A DNA stretch of 64,000 nt from Planctellipticum sp942493135. GTDB lineage: Bacteria; Planctomycetota; Planctomycetia; Planctomycetales; Planctomycetaceae. Of the stretch, positions 35,690 through 43,105 are shown piece after piece; the first letter of the stretch is position 1, and each line of letters opens with the position of its first letter. The position numbers were made by a program, and so were the translations under genes. Location of the stretch: positions 868,001-932,000 of the forward strand of contig OW818684.1 of assembly GCA_942493135.1 (NCBI GenBank), in the 5' to 3' direction. The notes under the pieces are model-generated. The model made no database searches and was not told the origin of the DNA. It was given only the letters and a program-made list of their open reading frames with translations.

Positions 35690-36433
35690 ATGCCCCGTCT
35701 TGCACTGGCCCTGCTGGCCTTGTCGTTTTCCGCTTCGCTCTCCGCCGAAGAGGCGTCGCCTACCGTGCCGCCGGAACCGGCCGGCATGCGGACGATCTTC
35801 AACGGCAAGACTCTGGACGGCTGGGACGGCGATCCCCGCCTGTGGAGCGTGATGGACGGCGTCATTCACGGCGAAACGACTCCCGAGAACGTCGCGCAGG
35901 GCAACACGTTCATCCTCTGGAAGGGCGGCGTCCTGAAGGACTTCGACCTCCGGCTGGAGTTCCGCTGCAATGCGACCAACAACTCGGGAATCCAGTACCG
36001 TTCGAAGCACATCACCGACGACAAAGTCCGCAACAAGTGGGTCGTGCGGGGCTATCAGCACGAGATTCGCAACGAAGTCAAGTTCCCCAATACGTCGAGC
36101 TTCATCTACGACGAGGGGGGCAAGCGGGGCCGGATCTGCCAGGTGGGCGAAGTCGCCACGTGGGAACCGGACGGCAAGAAGGTGCTGAAGTCCGATCTGA
36201 TCGATCAGGCGGGGTTTGAGAAGCTGTTCAAGCTCGACGAATGGAACGAGGTGGCGATCATCGCCCGCGGCAACCGGATCCAGCACTATCTGAATGGCCG
36301 CCTGGTTCTCGACTTCACCGACAACGATCCGCAGCTCGCGTTGAAGGAAGGGATCCTAGCCCTGCAGCTCCACGCCGGCAAGCCGATGTGGACGGAGTTC
36401 AAGAACATCCGGGTGCAGGAACTGAAGGAGTAG
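35690..36433 (+). CDS. Secreted DUF1080 (3-keto-disaccharide hydrolase-like) protein
   Basis: 247 residues from the ATG at 35690, which begins a signal peptide (LALALLALSFSASLSA). One DUF1080 domain covers the rest: FNGKTLDGWDGDPRLWSVMDGVIHGE, FDLRLEFRCN, NNSGIQYRS, the mid-part GYQHEIRN, EWNEVAIIARGNRIQHYLNG and the terminal GILALQLHAGKPMWTEFKNIRVQEL (given in pieces of the family pattern). The fold is a concanavalin-like jelly roll; relatives cleave 3-keto sugars. This family is greatly expanded in planctomycetes. It diverges from the kinase operon and ends at a strong terminator. Confidence 0.9.
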   Translation: MPRLALALLALSFSASLSAEEASPTVPPEPAGMRTIFNGKTLDGWDGDPRLWSVMDGVIHGETTPENVAQGNTFILWKGGVLKDFDLRLEFRCNATNNSGIQYRSKHITDDKVRNKWVVRGYQHEIRNEVKFPNTSSFIYDEGGKRGRICQVGEVATWEPDGKKVLKSDLIDQAGFEKLFKLDEWNEVAIIARGNRIQHYLNGRLVLDFTDNDPQLALKEGILALQLHAGKPMWTEFKNIRVQELKE

Positions 36434-36476
36434 GTTTTCGATCTGCCGTCGGTAACGCGTTGATTCGGAATGCGAC

Positions 36477-36517
36477 AGCCAGACCACGGACATCCGGTGT
36501 GGTCTGGCTGTTTTTTT
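36477..36517 (+). terminator. Rho-independent terminator after the DUF1080 gene
   Basis: AGCCAGACCAC pairs with GTGGTCTGGCT (11 bp) around a short loop and is followed by seven T. It marks the end of the core gene block before the accessory island. Confidence 0.9.
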
Positions 36518-36610
36518 ATCATGGGGGGATGGGTCGCTGATGCGACTGGCAGAGGCGTCCCCTGAAGCCGCCGCTGAGGAAACTGCGGGCCACGGACGCA
36601 TATGACGAAT

Positions 36611-36642
36611 ACGCCCGCCGGTCTGTGAAACTTGGCGGGCGT
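36611..36642. other. GC-rich hairpin at the left edge of the accessory island
   Basis: ACGCCCGCC and GGCGGGCGT form a perfect 9-bp stem with a 14-nt loop, 16 nt before the first 21-nt palindrome. There is no T tract, so it is not an obvious terminator. It may be part of a larger recombination or transcript-end structure. Confidence 0.4.
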
Positions 36643-36657
36643 TCGATTCTGGATTCG

Positions 36658-36678
36658 ACGGTAACGAGTAGTTACCGT
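36658..36678. repeat. 21-nt island palindrome, copy 1
   Basis: ACGGTAAC, GAGTA, GTTACCGT: perfect 8-bp arms. First of nine copies in the accessory island. Confidence 0.8.
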
Positions 36679-36795
36679 AAATCGTGTCCACCGTACTGCT
36701 CGCTCATTGGTCACGGTAGAAGCCGATGAACTCCTGGCAGCGGCGGACATGCCTCCTCCCATGCCGCTGAACTCGAAGAAAGTTAACCGGTTCCG

Positions 36796-37113
36796 ATGAA
36801 CGACAGGTACTTCGGATGTGAACTCTGCAAGACGTACACGGACGCCGGCTATCGCTGGGCGTACTGGCACCTCGAAGAACCTCGTCTGGTATCTCTCGGC
36901 GAACCGGTTGTCGTGGAGGCCGTTCTCCGCGCAGACTCGTACTGGAACCCGCGGCCTGACGAGCAGAGTGATTGGCTTTGCAAGCAGGTCTTATCTGCTG
37001 TCAGGCGTTACTTGACCGAACACCGTGAGCACAAGCTCGTGTACATCGAATCCGACATGGTCTTCGACCCAGACCGGCCGTTCTCGAAGTGGACCGACGT
37101 GTCTGGTGCCTAA
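36796..37113 (+). CDS. Hypothetical protein
   Basis: 105 residues with protein-like composition (aromatic-rich WAYWHLEEP, DSYWNPRPDEQSDWLC), no signal peptide and no recognised domain. The ribosome site is weak. It is the first gene of the palindrome-punctuated island, 118 nt after copy 1. Single-domain soluble protein of unknown role. Confidence 0.55.
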   Translation: MNDRYFGCELCKTYTDAGYRWAYWHLEEPRLVSLGEPVVVEAVLRADSYWNPRPDEQSDWLCKQVLSAVRRYLTEHREHKLVYIESDMVFDPDRPFSKWTDVSGA

Positions 37114-37463
37114 TCCGGCGCTGAGGCGGACGGGCGCGTTGGTCGGCACTTCTCGCCTCCCCCTCTCGCACGCTGTTGAATGCCAGTCTCACTTTGCGCG
37201 GATCGGCGATCAGCGCGCACGCTGCCGATCAGCCGACGCCGCGGGGGCGGCAGGCTCCGATTGATAACTGACGTCCGAACGAATCCGACTCCATACCGCT
37301 CCAGCGGCAGCGCAAGAACTGGTCAGCGAATTCACGCTACGGATACGCTCCATGTCATCGCCCGCATTGAGATTGACAGTCGTACCGGGACGGATACTCT
37401 CGACCTGGTTCGTTCCGTGAATCACAAGGTCGGTCACAGAAGGCGCCACAGAGGGGGGACGTT
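37114..37463. other. Intergenic stretch in the island
   Basis: 350 nt without a credible gene and, unlike most other intervals in the island, without a recognisable copy of the 21-nt palindrome. A GTGCC/GGCAC inverted repeat begins just at the end of the preceding gene (about 37105-37150) but is weak. Confidence 0.4.
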
Positions 37464-38006
37464 ATGACTCGGCAATTATTCGTCTTGATCGTCAGCACAC
37501 TCTCTCTGGGACCCTGGGCAGTGAAAGCGCAGGAGCCGACACCGAAGAAGGCTGCCCAACCAAAAGCCAATCCGGTGTACGTCAAGATCATCATGCCCAC
37601 CGACCCGGTGGACCGCGATCAGGATCACCCCGTCGTCGAGTCCTGGATTGCTGAGGATCTCAAGAAACGCGGGCAGGCCAAGTTCGCCGCCGTGACCGGG
37701 TGGGTGCGACTGGATCTTTCCCCCTTTGAGGCAACGGATGTGTGGGGTGGTGGGAAACTCGACAATATACTTTATTGTCCCGTGGGTGCGGATATTCCTG
37801 CGCGAGCCGAGGGCCGCATCAAGGTACTCCTTGTCGGATGGACCCCCGGCGGCGCCAGGGCGACCGCTTCACTGGCGGATGAACCGGGTAGCCGCGCGAT
37901 TGCGTCCGTCGAACAAGCCAAGACGGAGCAAGGGATGCCCTATGTGGCGGTCCTCATCGGTCCACCGCCTGAAAGACTCGCCGCTCCGACCGACCGCAAG
38001 AAATAG
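37464..38006 (+). CDS. Hypothetical secreted protein
   Basis: 180 residues. A signal peptide (LFVLIVSTLSLGPWAVKAQ) is followed by a Lys/Pro linker (PTPKKAAQPKANP) and a soluble domain with no recognised motif. GGGGGGACG directly upstream supports the ATG. It lies in the accessory island between palindrome copies 1 and 2. Confidence 0.65.
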   Translation: MTRQLFVLIVSTLSLGPWAVKAQEPTPKKAAQPKANPVYVKIIMPTDPVDRDQDHPVVESWIAEDLKKRGQAKFAAVTGWVRLDLSPFEATDVWGGGKLDNILYCPVGADIPARAEGRIKVLLVGWTPGGARATASLADEPGSRAIASVEQAKTEQGMPYVAVLIGPPPERLAAPTDRKK

Positions 38007-38171
38007 CGTCCGCTTCCCGGCGACAGGCCCAACCATCGGTTCAACCGGAAACGTGGGCCGCACTCGTTCTGAAATCAACATCGTTCGCCGCTGCCCGGTG
38101 ATACGGGTCGTCAGGCGGAGGAGGCCACATCCGGTGTCCGGCTTGTCTGATCTGGACTGACCGGCCTCCGC

Positions 38172-38192
38172 GCGCTGATAGGTAGTTACCGC
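38172..38192. repeat. 21-nt island palindrome, copy 2 (degenerate)
   Basis: Imperfect copy: the right half GTTACCG is intact, while the left half GCGCTGAT is close to copy 5 (ACGCTGAT). Located downstream of the minus-strand gene at 38279-38713. Confidence 0.55.
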
Positions 38193-38278
38193 CGCTGCAA
38201 ACGCCGCCCTTGACGGAAAGTGAGTCATTTGATGTGGCGACAGTTGATCCCTCTCGGAGTTCGCAACGGCGTTGGCGG

Positions 38279-38713
38279 CTACGAGGCGCGTGATGGCCGC
38301 GGCTCGACAATCTTGTCGGGTCCCAAGTCTGGCAGGTCGACGTTCACTCTCCACGCGTAGACCTGCACAGGCACGCCGAGACGGTCGGCGATGTACGTCA
38401 CGAGCGAATCCGGAAGCGGATCCGCGTAGTCGTTCTCCTGTCGGTTCCAGCCGAAGACGTACACTGGGCCAGGCTTAGCGAGCGGGCCGGGAAATGTGGT
38501 CTGAAGATCCGATGACGAGATTTCCTCGTCTTCGACGTCTGCGAGCCCGTGCTCTCTTGAGACATTCAGCGAGAATGGGATAAGCGGCAGATCGAGGTAC
38601 ATCCATTCGTAGACGTTTTCGTAATCCCAGTCGAGATCTTCTTCACGCACCTCGGGGGGCAAGACCCGCGCCAGCGAAATGAAGTCGAGTTCGGTCATGA
38701 ACTTGAGATACAT
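38279..38713 (-). CDS. Hypothetical acidic protein
   Basis: 144 residues from the ATG at 38713, chosen because GGAG lies 7 nt upstream; a longer form starting at 38791 would run into palindrome copy 3. The protein is acidic and aromatic-rich (EEDLDWDYENVYEWMYLD, DVEDEEISSSDLQ) without a signal peptide. Content and length are reminiscent of immunity-type or SMI1-like proteins, but no motif is decisive. Confidence 0.6.
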   Translation of the reverse strand: MYLKFMTELDFISLARVLPPEVREEDLDWDYENVYEWMYLDLPLIPFSLNVSREHGLADVEDEEISSSDLQTTFPGPLAKPGPVYVFGWNRQENDYADPLPDSLVTYIADRLGVPVQVYAWRVNVDLPDLGPDKIVEPRPSRAS

Positions 38714-38787
38714 CGGGACTCCGCGGAAGGCGCTGCTCGGGCTGCAGATGAGGATTATGACAGTATCCGGCAGAGCCAAGAGAGCTT

Positions 38788-38814
38788 GCAACGGTAACTA
38801 TTCGTTACCGTTGC
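38788..38814. repeat. 21-nt island palindrome, copy 3 (extended arms)
   Basis: The best copy: 11-bp perfect arms GCAACGGTAAC and GTTACCGTTGC around TATTC (core 38791-38811). It lies between two minus-strand genes. Confidence 0.85.
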
Positions 38815-38906
38815 GCGGCCCCGGTGGGACCTCCAGACCGAATGCGAATCCAGCTGCTGCGAGTCCCGTCGACTTCAAATTCCGGCGTGACGGCAAACCG
38901 GGGGCA

Positions 38907-39404
38907 TCACCTGGTTGTACTTTCCTTGAACCGCTCGTCGAGAATCGGCGTGTCGGCCGGAAGAGGAATTCGGTTCAGGTCAACAATCTCGCCGTCGACG
39001 ATCAACTCGATATAAATCGTCTGCTCCCACCTCCCCTTGACGAGGTTTGCGCCGGCGATCGGGGCTTCGCCCCTGGGTGGCGTGTGAATGCAAACGCCCG
39101 CCGTCGTCCCGGCTCCCAGCCAGAAGTTCGGTCCACGTCTCAGAACGATGGGCGCTCCCTGGCTCTTGACCTTCAAAATGTGAGGCCAGGCAGTCTCAAA
39201 GTCTTCCCGCTTTGTGAAGGGAACTGCGTAATGCCGCAGCAGCAGTTTCGGGCCTTCCATGGTTCGCGACTGTTTGCGGAGCGGCTCCAGTTCCTTCGGC
39301 CAATCGTTCGGCCAGGCCCCGCGACTTTCGACGGCGTAGTCCGCATACAGTGGATACGCGGCGATGACAGCGACCGCGGTCAAGACGGAGATTGTTCGTT
39401 TCAT
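38907..39404 (-). CDS. Hypothetical secreted protein
   Basis: 165 residues from the ATG at 39404. A signal peptide (TISVLTAVAVIAAYPLYA) is followed by a single domain with Pro-rich segments (APIVLRRGPNFWLGAG, TPPRGEAPIAGANL) and a basic/acidic C-terminus. No family is recognised. It is one gene in one palindrome interval (copies 3 and 4). Confidence 0.62.
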   Translation of the reverse strand: MKRTISVLTAVAVIAAYPLYADYAVESRGAWPNDWPKELEPLRKQSRTMEGPKLLLRHYAVPFTKREDFETAWPHILKVKSQGAPIVLRRGPNFWLGAGTTAGVCIHTPPRGEAPIAGANLVKGRWEQTIYIELIVDGEIVDLNRIPLPADTPILDERFKESTTR

Positions 39405-39637
39405 CGAGAGGTCCGCCAATGTGTGAGGTTGAGTGCACGATCCGTTCGACGAGCATCATGCACCATTGGTTCCACGTTTTCAGGGCATTTCTCTGATTGC
39501 CTGAATGGCGTGTGTTGAGACTGCGTGGAACGCGACGAACCACAACCTGCTGGCGCGGTGCGAGTTGCGACGACTCTATGCTCGTGAATCCGTCAATGAA
39601 CCCGGGCTTCGATCGCCCTAATCTTGCAGTCGCCTCA

Positions 39638-39658
39638 ACGATAACGACTGGTTACCGG
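39638..39658. repeat. 21-nt island palindrome, copy 4
   Basis: ACGATAAC, 5 nt, GTTACCGG: two mismatches from the consensus. It lies 30 nt after the stop of the minus-strand zinc-ribbon gene. Confidence 0.65.
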
Positions 39659-39688
39659 TTGGGTGATCGGAGCAACTTTATGGAGCTT

Positions 39689-39904
39689 TCAGTAGGATCG
39701 CCGAAGTACGTCCAGAAACGATCGAGGCGATTCGACGGCCTCGTGGCAGAAGCGGCACTTGAACACTCGCAACGTCGTGCCTTTCGCATCGCCAGTTATC
39801 GGCTTCTCTCGCTGAAAAACGAGGGCGAAGCAACGGCGACAGTGCGGGCAATATCGCAGCCAGGAGACGGTGGCGTACTTCGATCCGTCCGCGACGAATC
39901 TCAT
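39689..39904 (-). CDS. Small zinc-ribbon protein
   Basis: 71 residues from the ATG at 39904, which has GGAAGGAAC just upstream. Two Cys pairs are seen: CPHCRRC near residue 18 and CRFCH near residue 49, giving a zinc-ribbon-like arrangement separated by a beta hairpin (CFALVFQREKP). It may bind nucleic acid or protein; nothing more specific can be said. Confidence 0.62.
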   Translation of the reverse strand: MRFVADGSKYATVSWLRYCPHCRRCFALVFQREKPITGDAKGTTLRVFKCRFCHEAVESPRSFLDVLRRSY

Positions 39905-40003
39905 GAATCGTTCCTTCCCAGCAGCGGATCGCCCGACAACTCCAACTTCATGGCCCATCGCCCGCTTGATCCGGCAACAGAAGGATTCGACAGGCCAGGC
40001 TCA

Positions 40004-40024
40004 ACGCTGATTATCAATCACCGT
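40004..40024. repeat. 21-nt island palindrome, copy 5
   Basis: ACGCTGAT, 5 nt, ATCACCGT: a diverged copy between two minus-strand genes, 21 nt after the stop of the 40046-40366 gene. Confidence 0.6.
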
Positions 40025-40045
40025 GAATCTCGCGATTGCTCTGCG

Positions 40046-40366
40046 TCACTGGAGGGCTTTGAGCACAATTCCGTAGGCAACGCATCGCGGCCCTTCGTAA
40101 AGCTCGAATGCCGCTCCGTCGACCAGTCGCTCTTTCGGTGCAGCATCGGAAAGGAATCGGACGTCGGCAGTCCATTCGCTGCCGTCGCTCGTGGCATCGC
40201 GCTTCTCGACGATCAGCGACCATGCTTCGTGTGGCGGCCAATCCTGATCAAGACCGGAAAAACGGACAACAGTAACGTAGGGCGGCGTCCCCGTGCCGCG
40301 AGGAGGGGCTTTTCTCCCTCCTGCCTCACCGGAGATCCAGGTAATCCTTGCCTTCATATCCGACAT
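40046..40366 (-). CDS. Small hypothetical protein (possible beta-barrel, EF-Tu-domain-like)
   Basis: 106 residues; a start three codons in is also possible. The sequence has a beta-rich pattern: ARITWISGEAGGRKAPP, YVTVVRFSG, AWSLIVEKRD, TADVRFLSD and the end GAAFELYEGPRCVAYGIVL. The last segment resembles the domain II/III barrel of translation-factor-like small proteins that I recall from many bacteria; this is a recollection only. Confidence 0.6.
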   Translation of the reverse strand: MSDMKARITWISGEAGGRKAPPRGTGTPPYVTVVRFSGLDQDWPPHEAWSLIVEKRDATSDGSEWTADVRFLSDAAPKERLVDGAAFELYEGPRCVAYGIVLKALQ

Positions 40367-40495
40367 TTCGAAGGAAACCCGCGGCCAGAGTCGTCAGCCC
40401 AAATTGGCAAATCTTCCGCTGTCAGCTCCATGCTCTCCAGCTTCTCGACTCCATCCAGACTGAACGGCATCCAGCTCGTTTTGTATCCCTCCCCG

Positions 40496-40516
40496 ACGGT
40501 ACCAAGCAATCACCGT
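40496..40516. repeat. 21-nt island palindrome, copy 6
   Basis: ACGGTACC, 5 nt, ATCACCGT, inside slightly longer arms CCGACGGT/ACCGTCGG (40493-40519). It lies between divergent genes. Confidence 0.65.
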
Positions 40517-40644
40517 CGGCACCGCAGTTTGACGGCTCTATCTCGCAGGGTATCCTGAGACGACACCCGACCATTTGAGTACATTGCGGGAATGCCGGTA
40601 AAGCCCGCCACCGCAGATCACTGGAGAGACGGGGACACTCGACC

Positions 40645-41031
40645 ATGCGGCAGAATCTGGCACTCTACGATGACCGCAGAGAACTGGCCGAATACCTGTG
40701 GAGCAACTATTCCCAGTTGTTCTCAGAGCCAGAGCAGCTTGCGGCACGAACGTTAATCGGCGAGCAAAAGGCCACAACCACGGATTCAGAACGCATTCGT
40801 CAAAAGCTGCTGTCAGCATGGAGCCGCCGTGGCGAGCCGGAGATCGACGTTCTGCTGGCCGACGGCCCAGAAGCCTTCCGGATTCAAGCCGCGGAGAGAG
40901 TGCTGGCCGAACGGCGCGACGAGATCGACGTCAACCGATGCCCCGAGTGCGATCGGGTGGTCGCGACACCTCGCGCTCGTCAATGCCTTTGGTGCGGATT
41001 CGACTGGCACGAAGTACCGCCGAACAACTGA
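40645..41031 (+). CDS. Hypothetical protein with C-terminal zinc ribbon
   Basis: 128 residues, with GGGGAC about 10 nt before the ATG. The N-terminal three quarters is helical (LAEYLWSNYSQLFSEPEQLAAR in part). The C-terminus has CPEC and CLWC pairs about 19 residues apart, typical of a zinc ribbon. It is followed 10 nt later by the 60-nt element containing palindrome copy 7. Confidence 0.65.
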   Translation: MRQNLALYDDRRELAEYLWSNYSQLFSEPEQLAARTLIGEQKATTTDSERIRQKLLSAWSRRGEPEIDVLLADGPEAFRIQAAERVLAERRDEIDVNRCPECDRVVATPRARQCLWCGFDWHEVPPNN

Positions 41032-41040
41032 TCGCTTCAT

Positions 41041-41100
41041 TCGCCGCAAGTCGTTGTTTCACGACCACCGAAACGGTAACTGCTGATTACCGTTGCTCGA
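41041..41100 (+). repeat. 60-nt element containing palindrome copy 7
   Basis: The core 41073-41093 reads ACGGTAAC, 5 nt, ATTACCGT. The 32 nt to its left (GCCGCAA, TCGTTGTT, CACG) recur at 42608-42667, so copies 7 and 9 share a longer unit, about three quarters identical by eye. Copy 7 overlaps the last codons of the minus-strand lipoprotein gene. Confidence 0.75.
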
Positions 41101-41482
41101 TTCCGTCTGCTTCTTGGACCACGGACACCGGAGGCCAATATCGCTGGAGCTTCTGACCAGCGAACTCGAATGACACGTAGTACTCGACAGACACCCCGCT
41201 TGGGAATTCCGGAAGGTCCGCCGAAAAGACGGCTTTGTCTCCTGCGTCCTTGATGCACTTCATTGGGGAGCATTGGTATTCCTTCTCGCCGGAGAGCCGA
41301 TGGCAAAGCGTGAGTTTGGAGAATCGACGAACTGCCGGTCCACCATTGATTGACACGCATTCGAATTGCACTTCGAATGCATCACCGGCTCGAATGTATG
41401 CGGGCGGGGAGTGAACCGTACCTCCACCAGTGGTATTCACGCAGCCGCTGCAGGCGACGACGATCATGATCAGCCGTTTCAC
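41087..41482 (-). CDS. Hypothetical lipoprotein
   Basis: 131 residues. A short leader with a lipobox-like VVAC (residue 10) fits a lipoprotein, followed by an Ig-like pattern of strands (AGDAFEVQFECVS, RFSKLTLCHRL, AVFSADLPEFPSG, VEYYVSFEFAGQKLQRYWPP). Five further Cys could form disulfides. The 3' end runs into palindrome copy 7, so the palindrome sequence encodes the last residues. Confidence 0.62.
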   Translation of the reverse strand: MKRLIMIVVACSGCVNTTGGGTVHSPPAYIRAGDAFEVQFECVSINGGPAVRRFSKLTLCHRLSGEKEYQCSPMKCIKDAGDKAVFSADLPEFPSGVSVEYYVSFEFAGQKLQRYWPPVSVVQEADGIEQR

Positions 41483-41851
41483 CAGCCTGACTCCTGTTAC
41501 GCCTTCAGCGTGCCTTGGTTGGATGCCACTGCCCGCGGCCTTGGATCAGCACCGGGAATGAAGTCTGAGTTGCCCGTCAGGCGACTGCTCCAATACTAGC
41601 CGGCATGGACGGTTCCGACTACGCATAGACGGACAACGCTCAAACTCATGCGGCTCTCATCTGACGCTTTACTCGGCATCCATTTAGAACCGACGCCTCG
41701 CCGAAAATGCTTGGTTCGCACGTCCGCCGCGAACGGTAAATGATCATCACCGTCGGCGTCCTGTCCAGGCTGAGGCCCTTCCGTCTGTGCTTCGCGCCTG
41801 CTGTCCTGGCGGATAGTATCCCGCGGTCGACCCGACCTCCGAGGCACCCCG
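41483..41851. other. Intergenic stretch in the island with palindrome copy 8
   Basis: 369 nt between divergent genes with no credible ORF. Copy 8 of the 21-nt palindrome (41733-41753: ACGGTAAA, 5 nt, ATCACCGT) sits inside it. Confidence 0.5.
41733..41753. repeat. 21-nt island palindrome, copy 8
   Basis: ACGGTAAA, 5 nt, ATCACCGT; the centre TGATCA is itself palindromic. Confidence 0.65.
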
Positions 41852-42574
41852 ATGGGCATCCCGCTCCGCGAACCGTTCTTCCTCCGTGGCCGCCGAAGCG
41901 TCCTGCTGCGAGCCATCTGGATGTCGTTGGCGATCAGTGTGATCGGCGGTGGTGCAGGTCTCGCGGCCGTGTTGGTTTACCTGCTTCTGGGGCTTACGGT
42001 GGGCCTGGAAGGCGGACTCTTAAGGCTCGTTGGCGGTTCGGCCGCCGTCTCGCTCGCGACAGTCGTCGGCATTCCGTATTTCCGCTGGCGGGGAGACTCG
42101 GTTCGCGGAATTGCGGCGAGGGCAGGCTGCATCATGTTGATCGCCGCCGGTCCAATGCTTCTCGAAAACAAGTTGCTCTGGGGCCTGCTGGCTCAGGCCG
42201 CTCAGCAACTGGACGCGTGGAAGAGCGACATGGAATGGGGCGAGAGGCTGATTGTTTCTGCCGAATTCATGTTCGTGCTGATTCTGCTCTGGGTCGCCTG
42301 GAGCGCAGCGTGCGTTCGCAGTTCACGTTCGTGGCTGCTGACCATTCTTGTTTCCGGACTGAGCATTCCCCTCTGGATTCTGTCGTTGGCCGTTTCAATG
42401 TATTCCGTGGGATTCGCACAGAACGCGCTTCCCAGCAACGTCTTCTCGATTATGCTGTCCGTTCTTCAACTGTCCCTTCCCGGACAGTTCTTTGCACTGC
42501 TCGTGATCCCCTGGGGTGCTCCGTTCTGGTGGCCGCCAAACACGGAGCTTCCTTCGCAAGTCGAGCTGGCGTGA
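41852..42574 (+). CDS. Hypothetical multi-pass membrane protein
   Basis: 240 residues with about six hydrophobic segments (for example WMSLAISVIGGGAGLAAVLV, IMLIAAGPMLL, FMFVLILLWVAW, LLTILVSGLSIPLWILSLAV, SIMLSVLQLSL). Short basic N-terminus, no recognised family. GAGG lies 7 nt before the ATG. It is followed by the 60-nt element with palindrome copy 9. Confidence 0.68.
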   Translation: MGIPLREPFFLRGRRSVLLRAIWMSLAISVIGGGAGLAAVLVYLLLGLTVGLEGGLLRLVGGSAAVSLATVVGIPYFRWRGDSVRGIAARAGCIMLIAAGPMLLENKLLWGLLAQAAQQLDAWKSDMEWGERLIVSAEFMFVLILLWVAWSAACVRSSRSWLLTILVSGLSIPLWILSLAVSMYSVGFAQNALPSNVFSIMLSVLQLSLPGQFFALLVIPWGAPFWWPPNTELPSQVELA

Positions 42575-43048
42575 CGACGCCGCGGCGGCGAGCTGTGCCG
42601 TTCCACGTCGCCGCAAATCGTTGTTCCACGTTCGCGGAAACGGTCACTGGTCATCACCGTTCGCTGAATGGCCGGCCTGAGATCAGGTCAGAGCCCGAGC
42701 TTGCTTTCGATGTAAGCCTCAACTAACCCACACACGACATCACCGACTCTGTTTTTAACCGCCAAGAGAAATCCCTTCAGCTTCTGTTTTCGGAGATCTT
42801 CGCCGCTCCACCAACATCGGGGTCCGCAACCTGTTCCATCGCGGCGAAGAGATCTTCTCGGCTCTGACCGGCAAGGTCGCGGACAATTGATGTGTTGCCT
42901 TCTCGGACTCGGATCGGCGGCTAGGTTTCTCGATCACTTCCGCGACAATTTTCGGCTCATCCGGCTGATGCGTCCCTGAGTTGAAAAGAAACGGACATGC
43001 CGTTCTGGTTTGGAGTTGCGTGAAAAGACTTCATACCGGGAGACGAGC
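42575..43048. other. Gene-free end of the palindrome array
   Basis: About 470 nt with palindrome copy 9 near its start, then a long-loop inverted repeat CTTCGCCGC (42798-42806) / GCGGCGAAG (42841-42849), and no credible gene. The right end merges with the apparent IS remnant at 43049. Confidence 0.45.
42608..42667 (+). repeat. 60-nt element containing palindrome copy 9
   Basis: Core 42640-42660: ACGGTCAC, 5 nt, ATCACCGT. The left flank (TCGCCGCAA, TCGTTGTT, CACG, GAAACGGT) matches 41041-41100. It lies 34 nt after the stop of the plus-strand membrane-protein gene, the same relative place as copy 7. Confidence 0.75.
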
Positions 43049-43105
43049 ATGTCCGACTGGATGTTGTATCACGTGTGAGGGATTCGAGGCTACGAGGTGG
43101 TCCGT
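43049..43105 (+). pseudogene. Possible 5' remnant of an ISL3-type transposase gene
   Basis: An ATG at 43049 opens MSDWMLYHV, a TGA at 43076, then GIRGYEVVR in the same frame, after which the sequence continues as DnaB-like. From memory the pattern M-S-x-x-x-LYH-x-x-G-(I/L)-x-GY-x-x-V matches the N-terminus of some ISL3-family transposases. The fragment is short, so this is tentative; it would explain the missing N-terminus of the helicase. Confidence 0.35.

Noticed and set aside
36658..42660. Interpreting the island palindromes as classical integron attC sites
   Set aside because: The expected RYYYAAC and GTTRRRY boxes are not found in the palindromes, no IntI-type integrase with its extra domain is present, and gene orientations are mixed. 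The cassette idea is kept, the attC label is not.
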